From: Spirochaetales bacterium Spiro_05
GTDB taxonomy: Bacteria; Spirochaetota; Spirochaetia; Sphaerochaetales; Sphaerochaetaceae
NCBI GenBank assembly: GCA_001603115.1
Contig: LVBG01000036.1
Location: forward strand, 1 to 64,000
Direction: 5' to 3'
DNA: 64,000 nucleotides
The notes below the pieces were generated by a model. It made no database searches. It was given only the letters and a program-made list of their open reading frames with translations, and had not been told where the DNA came from. A program made the translations under genes and the position numbers. Below are positions 17,024 through 27,735 of the stretch, one piece after another. Numbering within the stretch: the stretch's first letter is position 1; every line of letters starts with the position of its first letter.

Positions 17024-18490
17024 TTACTTCAATACGGTTGCCAGATAGTCGCTGATCTTCGTTCCGCCAGCGGCATTCCACTTGGTCACGAACTCATCAA
17101 AGTCGCTGATCGGCCTCACCCCACGGATGATGTCGGTGGAGTACTCACGATAGAGCTTGTCCATGGCATCCTTTGCCGGCAACAGGTCCTCAGGAAGCAG
17201 GACATTGGTGTCGGGAGCAAAGTATTTGGCTGCAGCATCCAGCGAATCGATGGCAGGCTTGGAGAGCACTTCCCCGACGACGGTGGAAGTATCCAGGCCA
17301 TTCATGGTCGGCCAGAACTTTGCCCACCAGGACGGGAACTGCTTGGTCAGCACATACTTGCCGCCTTCGACCGTATAGTGGATGCCTTCCAGGCCAAGCT
17401 TATCGAGCTTGCGTCCTTCAGGACCTGCCATGTACTCGAGCAGTGCCCACGCAGCATCTTTCACCTTCGAATCGGCATTGATGGCGAACCCACGGCTCTC
17501 CTTGGTGACATCGATGCTCTGATAAGCCTGGCTCACACCCTTGGCAGGAGGAAGCACGAAAAGATCGACACCCTGTGTCTCTTTCATCTTGTTGTTGTAG
17601 ACGTTCACCACATCACCGGCGGTACCGCTGACAAACGCTGCGCTGCCTTCGTAGAAGGACTGCTCCATCGTCTCCCAGGTCTTGGTGACATACTCGTTGT
17701 CCAAAAGTCCTTCCTTGTACAGCTTGGCATAGAAGGCAAGCTTATCGCGGGAAGCCTTGGTGGCATTGGAATAGACCCACTTGCCGTTCTCCTTGACAAT
17801 GGTGGCAGTAAGTCCGAAAGCATGGTTGAAGACTGAGTCGAGCTTGAGGATGCCACCATCGGTGGTGATGGCCCACCTGGCCATTCCGCTCTCCTTGATC
17901 TCCTTGAAGAAGGCGTAGTAGTTGTCTACCGTCGGGTTCTCAAGCAAGGCCTTGCCGGTCTTGAGCTTGGCGAACCAATCGCTTCTCATGACGGGAATCT
18001 GCACACGTGCAGGAGCCAGCCACATCAGGTAGGGATAGTTCTTCATCGCTGCCTTGGTATGGTCGCCCATGATCTTCTTCACATTGACCGACTTCTCCAC
18101 ATAGGGGGTCAGGTCTTCAAGCAAACCCTCCTGGGCCAACGGCTGGTCGTTGCCCTGGAAGTAGATCAGATCGGGGTTGATCTGGCCTGTCCTGTACGCA
18201 ATGGGCACCACCGTGGCATAGCTTCCGGTCGGGGCCGAAAGGATGACCAGATCGATATAGGTCCCCTGCTTTGCCATGCCCTCTTCAATCGCCTTCTCCA
18301 GAAGCCCGAGTTGCTGGGCATCGGTAATGGGGTCGACATCCTTGCACAGATAGGTCACCGTCACCGGCTTGCCCGGTTCTCCGATGCCCCCTGTCTTTGC
18401 AGCAGGTGCTGCTTCCTTGGATCCAGCGGCCATCAGCATGCCGCCCAGGACCAACAAAACTGCCAGTACCACAAATACTTTCTTGTTCAT
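17024..18490 (-). CDS. Extracellular solute-binding protein, family 1 (LplA-like)
   Basis: A 488-residue periplasmic binding protein for a CUT1 importer. The N-terminus MNKKVFVVLAVLLVLGGML is a signal peptide followed by MAAGSKEAAPA. The body shows family-1 features (PDLIYFQGNDQPLAQEGLLEDLTPYV, WALLEYMAGPEG). The ATG at 18490 is chosen because AAGGAGG lies seven bases before it. Long binding proteins paired with LplB/LplC-type permeases usually carry oligosaccharides. The gene order permease-permease-binding protein is the reverse of the other CUT1 operons here. Confidence 0.9.
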   Translation of the reverse strand: MNKKVFVVLAVLLVLGGMLMAAGSKEAAPAAKTGGIGEPGKPVTVTYLCKDVDPITDAQQLGLLEKAIEEGMAKQGTYIDLVILSAPTGSYATVVPIAYRTGQINPDLIYFQGNDQPLAQEGLLEDLTPYVEKSVNVKKIMGDHTKAAMKNYPYLMWLAPARVQIPVMRSDWFAKLKTGKALLENPTVDNYYAFFKEIKESGMARWAITTDGGILKLDSVFNHAFGLTATIVKENGKWVYSNATKASRDKLAFYAKLYKEGLLDNEYVTKTWETMEQSFYEGSAAFVSGTAGDVVNVYNNKMKETQGVDLFVLPPAKGVSQAYQSIDVTKESRGFAINADSKVKDAAWALLEYMAGPEGRKLDKLGLEGIHYTVEGGKYVLTKQFPSWWAKFWPTMNGLDTSTVVGEVLSKPAIDSLDAAAKYFAPDTNVLLPEDLLPAKDAMDKLYREYSTDIIRGVRPISDFDEFVTKWNAAGGTKISDYLATVLK

Positions 18491-18521
18491 CACAAACCTC
18501 CTTGGTTTTTGAAACACACAC

Positions 18522-19412
18522 TTATTCCTTGATCCCACCCGAAAGCACATCCTTGGCATAGAAGCGGAGGACAAACGGGTAGAGAATCAGAATCGGGATG
18601 ATTGCCACGATGATCGTGGCTCCCTTGAGGGCGCTGTAGTCGGCGCGGGCAAGGGCATTGTAGTCGAACACATTCTGCTGTCCCAGAATCGAGACCGTAT
18701 CACCAAGCACCACGAACTGGCGCAACACCACCTGAAGCACCGTATCGGTGGATTTGCGGGTAAGGTAGATGCCGGCACGGAAGTACTCGTTCCACCTGAC
18801 CACTGCATAGAACATCGTGATGGTGGCCACCCCTGCCTTGCTCAGTGGGTAGAAGATGTGACCCAGCATCTGCAGGTGGCTCGCCCCATCGATGGTGGCG
18901 GCTTCTACGATTGACTGCGGCACCTTCTCGAAGTAGCGCATCATGATGATCAGGTAGTAGACGTTCACCGCGGTGACCAGGATGACACTCCACTTGCTGC
19001 CCATCAGCCCCAACTTCTGTACCACCAGGTACTCGGGAACCAGACCTGGGTCAAAGAGCATCATGATGATCAGAAAGACCATGATCGGACGTTTCAAGGC
19101 CAGACGCGGCCTGGTCAGAGCGTAGGCTGCTGTGGTGGTGAGCACAATGTTCACCGCTGTCCCCACCAAGGTGATGATCAAGGAGTTGATCAAGGAGGGC
19201 ACCAGGATGGGATGGCTGAAGACTATCCGATAGTTGAGCAGATCCAGCTGCCGGGGCAGGATGGAAAGTCCACCCATAAGGACCGACTCGCTGGGAGTTG
19301 AGAGCGACTTGGCCAGGATATTGAGCAGGGGCACGAGCATGGTCAGGGTCACGAAGAACAGGAAGAGGACCAAGACCAGCTGGCTGACTGATACGCGTTT
19401 TCTGCTTCTCAT
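18522..19412 (-). CDS. CUT1 ABC transporter permease (LplC/MalG type)
   Basis: A 296-residue inner-membrane permease with six predicted transmembrane segments. The EAA coupling loop reads EAATIDGASHLQMLGHIF. The ATG at 19412 shares one base with the stop of the partner permease (TGATG), implying coupled translation; GTG codons at 19415 and 19418 are alternative starts. It pairs with the LplB-type permease. No ATPase gene is present in the operon, as is common for CUT1 systems that use a shared MsmX-like ATPase. Confidence 0.9.
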   Translation of the reverse strand: MRSRKRVSVSQLVLVLFLFFVTLTMLVPLLNILAKSLSTPSESVLMGGLSILPRQLDLLNYRIVFSHPILVPSLINSLIITLVGTAVNIVLTTTAAYALTRPRLALKRPIMVFLIIMMLFDPGLVPEYLVVQKLGLMGSKWSVILVTAVNVYYLIIMMRYFEKVPQSIVEAATIDGASHLQMLGHIFYPLSKAGVATITMFYAVVRWNEYFRAGIYLTRKSTDTVLQVVLRQFVVLGDTVSILGQQNVFDYNALARADYSALKGATIIVAIIPILILYPFVLRFYAKDVLSGGIKE

Positions 19413-20311
19413 CACCACACCCCCGATCCTGTCATCTTCTTGGAGAAGATGTGCGTCGTGTAGACCAGGACAACCCCGACCAAGCCCTTGATCAGGCTGA
19501 CTGCGGTAGCGAGTGAGTACTGCCCTCCCTCAATGCCGATGCGGTAGATGTAGGTATCGAGAATATCAATCGTGCTCTCCACCGCTTGGTTGGAGAAGTT
19601 GAACACCTGGTCGAACCCTGCGTTGAGGAAGAAGCCGAGATTGAGGATGAACATCGTGATCATCGGCGTTATCAATGCCGGCAAAATGATCGATTTGATG
19701 ATCTGCAGACGGCTTGCCCCATCAATCTGGGCCGCCTCATAGAGCGAAGGAGATATGGAAAGGATGGCCGTATAGAAGATGATGGAGTCCCAACCGAGGC
19801 TTCTCCACGCCTCACAGATCATCAGTATCCAGCGAATCTTGGTTCGGTCGGTCATAAAATCCACCGCATCCCCACCGAAGAATATCACGATCTGGTTGAC
19901 CGAGCCTGCCAAGGAGAGTGCGTTGATCCAGATGCCTGCGATGACGACCCAGGAGAGAAAGTGCGGGAGGTAGGAGACAACCTGCACGTATTTTCGGAAC
20001 CGGAAGGAACGGACCTCGTTGAGCATCAGGGCAAAGAGCACAAAGCCGGGGAAGAGCAGGACATACTTCATGAAACTGATGATCAGGGTGTTGGCCAGTA
20101 TCTGTGCAAACGCCGGGCTGGAGAAGATCATCTCAAAGTATTTGAGCCCGACAAACGGCCAGTTTCCCCGTGCCCGGAACTGGAAGAAAGCAAGGCGCAT
20201 GTTGATGATCGGCAGCACCCTGAACAGGATGAAATAGAGCAAGGTGGGGAGGAGCAGCAGGTAGAGCACCCTCTGCGCCTTTATCTCTTTCAGCAGTTTC
20301 TTGCCTTTCAT
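19412..20311 (-). CDS. CUT1 ABC transporter permease (LplB/MalF type)
   Basis: A 299-residue permease with six hydrophobic segments and the coupling loop EAAQIDGASRLQIIKSIILP. The N-terminal lysine-rich stretch (MKGKKLLKEIKAQR) is cytoplasmic. SD AGGAGGGAG. It follows the DUF4387 gene by 12 bases. Together with the next permease and the binding protein it forms an oligosaccharide importer of the Lpl group. Confidence 0.9.
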   Translation of the reverse strand: MKGKKLLKEIKAQRVLYLLLLPTLLYFILFRVLPIINMRLAFFQFRARGNWPFVGLKYFEMIFSSPAFAQILANTLIISFMKYVLLFPGFVLFALMLNEVRSFRFRKYVQVVSYLPHFLSWVVIAGIWINALSLAGSVNQIVIFFGGDAVDFMTDRTKIRWILMICEAWRSLGWDSIIFYTAILSISPSLYEAAQIDGASRLQIIKSIILPALITPMITMFILNLGFFLNAGFDQVFNFSNQAVESTIDILDTYIYRIGIEGGQYSLATAVSLIKGLVGVVLVYTTHIFSKKMTGSGVW

Positions 20312-20323
20312 ACGTTCTCCCTC

Positions 20324-20635
20324 CTAGGGAATCAGAAGATTCATCAGGGGTGCATGTTGCTGCGCCCCATACACATCCCTATCCCCACACGTGCCGGAAC
20401 TGACAGGACGGCGATACGTGATCTTGATGCCCAAGGCAGATTCAAAGAAGTAGATGCCCAGCAGTTGCCCCGCAGCAAGCTGATAGCAGGAGTTCAGGGT
20501 AGCCTCACACAGCACCCCGCTCTCAACGACCCTACGGTAGGTAGCAAGGTCATCGAAGAAGAGATCGAGGGTAATGAGAAACGGGCCGCTGTTCTTGCTG
20601 CGGAGCATCCGGGCCAATTCATACAGTCTTGTCAT
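20324..20635 (-). CDS. DUF4387-family protein
   Basis: A 103-residue protein matching the DUF4387 pattern: LYELARMLRSKNSGPFLITLDLFFDD at the N-terminus (positions 4 to about 29), then a Tyr/Arg-rich middle and a short C-terminus. DUF4387 proteins occur next to, or fused behind, AtuA-like (DUF1446) proteins, as here. The ATG at 20635 has GGGGAGG upstream and overlaps the AtuA-like gene by 17 bases; the longer upstream reading lacks an SD. Biochemical role unknown; probably a subunit of the AtuA-like enzyme. Confidence 0.8.
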   Translation of the reverse strand: MTRLYELARMLRSKNSGPFLITLDLFFDDLATYRRVVESGVLCEATLNSCYQLAAGQLLGIYFFESALGIKITYRRPVSSGTCGDRDVYGAQQHAPLMNLLIP

Positions 20636-22004
20636 TGGAGCCTCCCCGTTCCCACCACTGCCAAGGGAAGAGGGCGGTGGGTGAATCGACATCCATCAGA
20701 TGATAGACACTGAACGCATAGACAGCACCGAAGGGAATATCACTCGGAGCAAACGGGAAGGCCAGGTTTCCGGCCGTCGCTTTCCGCCCTTCGTAGCCGT
20801 AGTGCATGAAGGTGGAACGAACCGATGCACACAAGGCATTGGCCAGCTCCTGGGTTGGGGCAAGCACCTCAAAGACCACCCCAAGTTCATGACCGACGGA
20901 ATGTTCAGGCTCCAGTGAGCCCATCACTCCATCCTTACCGTAGTTGATGAAGTTGATCGAATAGGCATCCCTCTCAATCTCGGGGTACTGCTCCTGTACG
21001 CTCTCCCTCACCAAGACTTCGACTTCCTCAATCTGAGAGACCAAGAGAGGGTCACGCACACCGGCGACCACAAAGGTCCGATAGGCAACCTTGCGCGCAC
21101 CTTCCAACTTGATCTGATAGGGATCGGTAGCCGAAAGGCGGCTCCCCTTCACCCTCACCCTGTTGCGGCTCAATGCCTCAAAGGAGCAGAGGCTGAGATC
21201 CATGGCAATGCCCGGACCATGCAACAGGTAGGGATGATCTTTTTCATAAAAGGTATGGGCGGCCACACTGGTGGGGGTACAAAGTCGCTTCTCATCGCAG
21301 GGATAGACCTCAAAGCAGTCCTCGTAGAGCACACCCAGCATGCAGTCCTTGGTAGTCCCTGGATTGCAGCAGAGCGCGCCGCACTCCAGGACCTTTCCCA
21401 GGTGGTAACTCAAAGCAAGGTCAAACCCATGGAGCACACCAACTGCAGCAAAGGGAGCTGGGTCGTAGGCCCTGCCACAGACAATGAGATCCGCCCCAGC
21501 CTGAAGGACTTCCAAAATCGGCTCGATGCCCATCTGGGCCACCACCCCGGTAGTCTGGCCGAGAACCTGCTCGTCAAGAGGAAGCTCGAGCGCATCCAAA
21601 GGGACAACCTTGCCCTCGTCCAACTGCGCAAGGATGGCCTCATTGGGGATATCGGCCCAAATGACCGCGGTCTTGGGCTGCCAATCCGGATGCTCGGTCA
21701 GAATCTCCTCGATGATATCCATCGTCCAGCGAACATGGCTCTCCCCGCCGCTGCCGCCGGCCGAACCGATCAGGACAGGGATGCCCAGCTCACATCCACC
21801 TTTGATGATGCGCAGCAGGTCCTTCTTTGCAGCCCTCCGGCTGACGATGGCAGTACGTGCCCCAAGCTTGTGAGGCCCTGCATCGGTGGAGCCTGCGTCC
21901 ACGACTATCGCATCGGGTTTTTGCGAGAGTCCATAGGCAAAGGAGGCGTCAGGGAACCCATAACCAAGGATGCCGCAGGGGGAAAGGATGGTGAGCTTTT
22001 TCAC
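20619..22004 (-). CDS. AtuA-like (DUF1446) acyclic-terpene-utilisation-family protein
   Basis: A 461-residue cytoplasmic protein of the DUF1446/AtuA family. The opening LSPCGILGYGFPDASFAYGL (residues 5-24), VDAGSTDAGPHKLG and GSAGGSGGE are characteristic. AtuA was named from the citronellol/geraniol operon of Pseudomonas, but most homologues have no known reaction. Here it sits in a sugar-import operon with DUF4387 and two ADP-ribosylglycohydrolase-like enzymes, so a terpene role is unlikely. Its start overlaps the regulator stop as ATGA. Confidence 0.82.
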   Translation of the reverse strand: MKKLTILSPCGILGYGFPDASFAYGLSQKPDAIVVDAGSTDAGPHKLGARTAIVSRRAAKKDLLRIIKGGCELGIPVLIGSAGGSGGESHVRWTMDIIEEILTEHPDWQPKTAVIWADIPNEAILAQLDEGKVVPLDALELPLDEQVLGQTTGVVAQMGIEPILEVLQAGADLIVCGRAYDPAPFAAVGVLHGFDLALSYHLGKVLECGALCCNPGTTKDCMLGVLYEDCFEVYPCDEKRLCTPTSVAAHTFYEKDHPYLLHGPGIAMDLSLCSFEALSRNRVRVKGSRLSATDPYQIKLEGARKVAYRTFVVAGVRDPLLVSQIEEVEVLVRESVQEQYPEIERDAYSINFINYGKDGVMGSLEPEHSVGHELGVVFEVLAPTQELANALCASVRSTFMHYGYEGRKATAGNLAFPFAPSDIPFGAVYAFSVYHLMDVDSPTALFPWQWWERGGSNDKTV

Positions 22005-22693
22005 TGTACACTCCCCGCTTCCACCCGTTGTCGCCTCTGGCGAACATTGGTGATATGCTGTTCCATCGCCTTGTGGGCAGCGTTCTTGTCCCTCCGACCG
22101 ATGGCCTCAACAATTGCCTGGTGCTCCTGGGCAATGCTTTGCAATGTGCCTTCCTGCTTCTTGTTCGCCTGGGCCAGCTCCTCGATGAGGTCGTAGTAGG
22201 TGTCGATGAAGTTCATGTAAAAGATGTTCCGTGAAGCTTGGGCAAGCTTGTAGTGGAAGTAGTGGTCGAGGCTGAAGTGTCCGCTGAGCTTGAGTGCATC
22301 GGCATCCAGAGTCTGGCGAATCTCCTCGATCTCCTCGTCGGTACAGCGATCGATGACAATCTCCACCATCCTCGACTCCAATGAATCGCGGAAATCGAGA
22401 AGATCCTGGAAGGTCGCTTCCTTCAGGGCATCGGCGACCGGTCTGCTGAGACGATCGATGATGTCTTTCTCGATGAAGGTGCCGTTCTTTGTCTTGCGGC
22501 GGATATAGCCCAGCGCCTGCAACTGGATCATCGCCTCGCGAATCACTCCCCTACTTACGGCAAACTGCTCACAGAAGACCAGTTCACTGGGAAGTTTCTG
22601 TCCCGGTTTCAGGTCCCCACTGTGGATCATGCCCAGAATCTGGTTCACCACCTTGTCGGAGAGACGCTCATTGCGTACGGGTACAAAACTCAC
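22001..22693 (-). CDS. GntR-family regulator with FCD domain
   Basis: A 230-residue transcription factor. The N-terminal winged helix spans about residues 10-75 (LPSELVFCEQFAVSRGVIREAM recognition region), and the C-terminal FCD ligand domain has the usual metal-binding His/Asp positions (DHYFHYKL, EHQAIVEAI, MEQHI). A GTG at 22693 is the start because AAAGGAG lies six bases upstream; an ATG at 22738 would put the operator inside the gene. It is the first gene of the eight-gene operon and probably represses it through the palindrome at 22712-22726, released by the imported sugar or a derivative. Confidence 0.88.
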   Translation of the reverse strand: MSFVPVRNERLSDKVVNQILGMIHSGDLKPGQKLPSELVFCEQFAVSRGVIREAMIQLQALGYIRRKTKNGTFIEKDIIDRLSRPVADALKEATFQDLLDFRDSLESRMVEIVIDRCTDEEIEEIRQTLDADALKLSGHFSLDHYFHYKLAQASRNIFYMNFIDTYYDLIEELAQANKKQEGTLQSIAQEHQAIVEAIGRRDKNAAHKAMEQHITNVRQRRQRVEAGSVQ

Positions 22694-22711
22694 GGTAGGC
22701 TCCTTTTGTCC

Positions 22712-22726
22712 ATTTGTCGGACAAAT
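22712..22726. promoter_or_regulatory. Operator palindrome of the GntR/FCD regulator
   Basis: A perfect palindrome ATTTGTC-G-GACAAAT that fits the TTGTCnnACAA-like consensus of FadR-type GntR proteins. Relative to the minus-strand promoter at 22729-22757 it covers the predicted transcription start, so binding would block initiation. Confidence 0.7.
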
Positions 22727-22728
22727 AG

Positions 22729-22757
22729 AAGATACCATCGAATCTGCATTCTCACAA
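22729..22757 (-). promoter_or_regulatory. Promoter of the GntR-AtuA-CUT1-glycohydrolase operon
   Basis: -35 TTGTGA (22752-22757), 17-base spacer, -10 TATCTT (22729-22734) preceded by TGG as an extended -10. The predicted start is near 22722, about 30 bases before the GTG. Confidence 0.6.
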
Positions 22758-22838
22758 GAAAAAAAATGTAAGTACCTGCTCTTTTGGTGCCGATGGTACC
22801 CCTATCTTAACCTAAAGAGATACCATACAGAGAGAAAG

Positions 22839-22865
22839 CCCCCTCCTGTACAAGACAAGAGGGGG
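22839..22865 (-). terminator. Terminator of the arabinofuranosidase operon
   Basis: Perfect arms CCCCCTC and GAGGGGG separated by 13 bases, followed on the minus strand by CTTTCTCTC. It lies 21 bases after the GH51 stop codon (22887) and before the promoter of the next operon. Confidence 0.65.
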
Positions 22866-22886
22866 AAGAAAAACCATGAAAACCGC

Positions 22887-25236
<2,350 letters not shown>

Positions 25237-25239
25237 CGC

Positions 25240-26142
25240 TTACCTCCCTTCCTTATTGGCGAAGAGCTTGCGCTGCAAGAGCGAGAAGCCCAGAACGACG
25301 AGGAAGAAGGCGATTGACATGGTGGATGCATACCCCAGCCTTCTGTTGGTGAAGCCTGACTCATAGATGTAATGCACGATGGTGCGGGTATGGGTACCCG
25401 GTCCGCCGCCTGCCATCAGGTAGGTCTGTCCGAAAAGCTTGAAAGAGGCGATCATCTGCAGCATCACCACCAGAACCGTACTCTCACGGAGCATCGGGAT
25501 GGTAATCTTGAAAAGCACCTGCGCCTTGGAAGCCCCATCAATTTCCGCTGCCTCATACATCTCGGTTGGGATGTTCTGCAAAGCGGCAAGGAAAAGCACC
25601 ATGTCAAACCCTACCGTCCACCAGACGGTGGTCATGAGGATTGCCAGCCAGACGATTCCTCGGGTACTGAGCCAGAAAATCTCCTGCCCACCGAATTTGG
25701 TTATGATCGTGTTGATCAGGCCGGTATAGGGCTGGAAGATGAAAATCCACAAGCCGGTGACGACCGACATGGAGAGCACATATGAAGAGAAATAGGCAGT
25801 TCTCAGGAACACAGTGCCTTTGAGTTTCGCGTTGATGAGCATGGCAAGAACAAATCCTACCACGACGATGGTCGGGGTGCTGATGAGAACAAAGTAGAGG
25901 GTGTTCCCCATGGAACCCCAAAAATCCTTGTCAGCGAGCATCTCGGCATAGTTTTCCAGTCCGATGATGCGTACGGTTCCTACCAAGCGGGCATTTGTGA
26001 AGCTCGTATAGAGGCCGCGGAAGATGGGAAACAGGAGAAACGCTGCATATAAAGCGAGAAAGGGAAGCATGAACAGCCAAGCTGCTAATGACTCTTTTCG
26101 CTGTGCTGCATGCAAATCGTGTTGTTTGTTGAGAGAACCCAT
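25240..26142 (-). CDS. CUT1 ABC transporter permease (MalF type)
   Basis: A 300-residue permease with six transmembrane stretches; the EAA loop is EAAEIDGASKAQVLFKITIP. The cytoplasmic N-terminus is polar (LNKQHDLHAAQRKE). SD AAGGAGG seven bases before the ATG. It is preceded by a 124-base gap holding two hairpins after the binding-protein gene. Confidence 0.92.
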   Translation of the reverse strand: MGSLNKQHDLHAAQRKESLAAWLFMLPFLALYAAFLLFPIFRGLYTSFTNARLVGTVRIIGLENYAEMLADKDFWGSMGNTLYFVLISTPTIVVVGFVLAMLINAKLKGTVFLRTAYFSSYVLSMSVVTGLWIFIFQPYTGLINTIITKFGGQEIFWLSTRGIVWLAILMTTVWWTVGFDMVLFLAALQNIPTEMYEAAEIDGASKAQVLFKITIPMLRESTVLVVMLQMIASFKLFGQTYLMAGGGPGTHTRTIVHYIYESGFTNRRLGYASTMSIAFFLVVLGFSLLQRKLFANKEGR

Positions 26143-26184
26143 GCATGAGCCTCCTTATCAGTTGATTGGTCAAGAGGAACAACA

Positions 26185-26250
26185 GGACAGCACTCCATAC
26201 TGGGGGCTGTCCCGTCATTATCGTAAGGATCGGATGCACCCGAGGGTGCA
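26185..26250 (-). terminator. Two intercistronic hairpins after the arabino-oligosaccharide binding-protein gene
   Basis: Hairpin one has arms GGACAGC (26185-26191) and GCTGTCC (26206-26212). Hairpin two is TGCACC-CGAG-GGTGCA within 26235-26250. Both lie between the binding-protein stop (26267) and the permease start (26142). Neither has a T-run, so differential mRNA stability or partial termination is likely. Confidence 0.6.
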
Positions 26251-26266
26251 CCTGATTACACTAGAC

Positions 26267-27541
26267 TCAGCGCTTCTGGTCCAGAAGTCTCTGGTATCCA
26301 GCCTGCATGTTGGCAGCGGTGGTGTTGACATCCTGATCGCCAGCGATCATGGTTGCCAGCTCTCTCTGCACTACTTCGATCATACCGGTGAGAGAAAGGG
26401 ACCTCGGATAGAAGTGGGCATACTCTGCACTCTTGGCATACTCGGAGCGGTAGGGAAGAGCCTTAAACTCAGCACTATCAACAATCTTGGTCTTGCTGGG
26501 GATATGACCGGCCTGTGCCCAATCAAGGGTGTTGTCAGCCATCCAAGCCATGAACTCCATCGCAGCCTGCTTCTTCGCATCACTCTGGCGGCTGGTGGGC
26601 ATTACCATGGTGTGGGAGTCAGCATAGACCGAATTCACATTGGTGAACTGCGGGAAGGGCATGGAGATGAATTCAAGTCCATTGACCTTCTCGAAGATGG
26701 GGATACCCCAGTTGCCGTTGATGGTGGCGGTTGCGCGGAAACCCGTGAAGATCTCAGCACCATTCTTCTGACCCTTCGGCCAGATGCCACTGTCAACCAT
26801 CTGCTTCATGACGCTCAGTGCCTTCTTGTTCTCAGCAGTGTCCAGGGTTGCCTTGGTGCCATCTGCGTTCTGGATCTCTCCACCGTACTGGGTCAACAGG
26901 GTGTACCACACATACTGGGGAAGACCGAACTGAGAGGTACCGGAAAGAGGCATCTGGTTATCACCAAGCTTGCCCTTGACTGCGTTGAAGTAGTCAAAGA
27001 ACGCCTTCTCACCGCGAGCCATTGCAGGCTTGCCATTTGCATCGAGCATTCCCAATTCACCAAGCCACTTGGTGTTGAAATGCATCAACAGAAGGTGGGT
27101 GTCAAGCGGAACTGCATAGTAATTGCCATCAATCTGGGCAGCCTTCTGCAAGACGCCACTGAAGTCACCCCAGTTCATGCCAACAGCCGAAGCATACTTG
27201 TTCAAAGGTTCAAGCAAGTTGTCAGAGGTGAACTCAAGCAACCTGGACAGGTGCAGGATAGCCACATCGGGAGCGGAGTTTGAAGAGACGGAAACCATAA
27301 GTTTGGTATAGTACTCTTCAGACTTGAAGATCAGGAACTCAACTTCACTGGTTTTGCTCTGGGCGTTGAAGTCAGCAACAATGCTCTTCATGATGTCTCC
27401 ATCACCGCCGCTGAACGGAGACCAGAAAGTGATCTTGGTCTTCTCACCGGGTTTTGCACTCTCTTGTGTGCCGGCTGCAAATACTGTGGCCGAAACGACC
27501 AACATGAGCGCCAATGCCAATACAAGCACTCTCTTTGTCAT
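26267..27541 (-). CDS. Extracellular solute-binding protein, family 1
   Basis: A 424-residue periplasmic sugar-binding protein of the MalE/UgpB group. Signal peptide about residues 1-22 (MTKRVLVLALALMLVVSATV), then FAAGTQESAKPG without a lipobox Cys. The mature start TKITFWSPFSGGDGDIMKSI and APDVAILHLSRL are typical. SD AGGAGG. It leads the operon with two permeases and the GH51 arabinofuranosidase, so arabinose-containing oligosaccharides are the probable ligand. Confidence 0.93.
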   Translation of the reverse strand: MTKRVLVLALALMLVVSATVFAAGTQESAKPGEKTKITFWSPFSGGDGDIMKSIVADFNAQSKTSEVEFLIFKSEEYYTKLMVSVSSNSAPDVAILHLSRLLEFTSDNLLEPLNKYASAVGMNWGDFSGVLQKAAQIDGNYYAVPLDTHLLLMHFNTKWLGELGMLDANGKPAMARGEKAFFDYFNAVKGKLGDNQMPLSGTSQFGLPQYVWYTLLTQYGGEIQNADGTKATLDTAENKKALSVMKQMVDSGIWPKGQKNGAEIFTGFRATATINGNWGIPIFEKVNGLEFISMPFPQFTNVNSVYADSHTMVMPTSRQSDAKKQAAMEFMAWMADNTLDWAQAGHIPSKTKIVDSAEFKALPYRSEYAKSAEYAHFYPRSLSLTGMIEVVQRELATMIAGDQDVNTTAANMQAGYQRLLDQKR

Positions 27542-27621
27542 ACTAGGACCTCCTTGTCACCAATGGTTTGATTTTGAAAAAAATATTCACGCTTTATCCG
27601 TCCATTGGAAACTATATTCAT

Positions 27622-27655
27622 AGTATCAACTATAATCAAATATTTGTCAAACAAA
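27622..27655 (-). promoter_or_regulatory. Promoter and overlapping palindrome of the arabinofuranosidase operon
   Basis: -35 TTGACA (27645-27650), 17-base spacer, -10 GATACT (27622-27627), giving a leader of about 74 bases. The -35 is embedded in a palindrome TTTGT-CAA-ACAAA (27643-27655), a plausible repressor site. The region 27656-27735 is AT-rich, and an AT-only hairpin near 27724-27737 (AACAA/TTGTT) may end the GH2 transcript. Confidence 0.65.
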
Positions 27656-27735
27656 ACTTGTCACATTCGGCAATGTGCTCAAAAACTGAATACATATGCT
27701 ATAAATATAACAAATTAGTTAAAACAACTTTTTTG

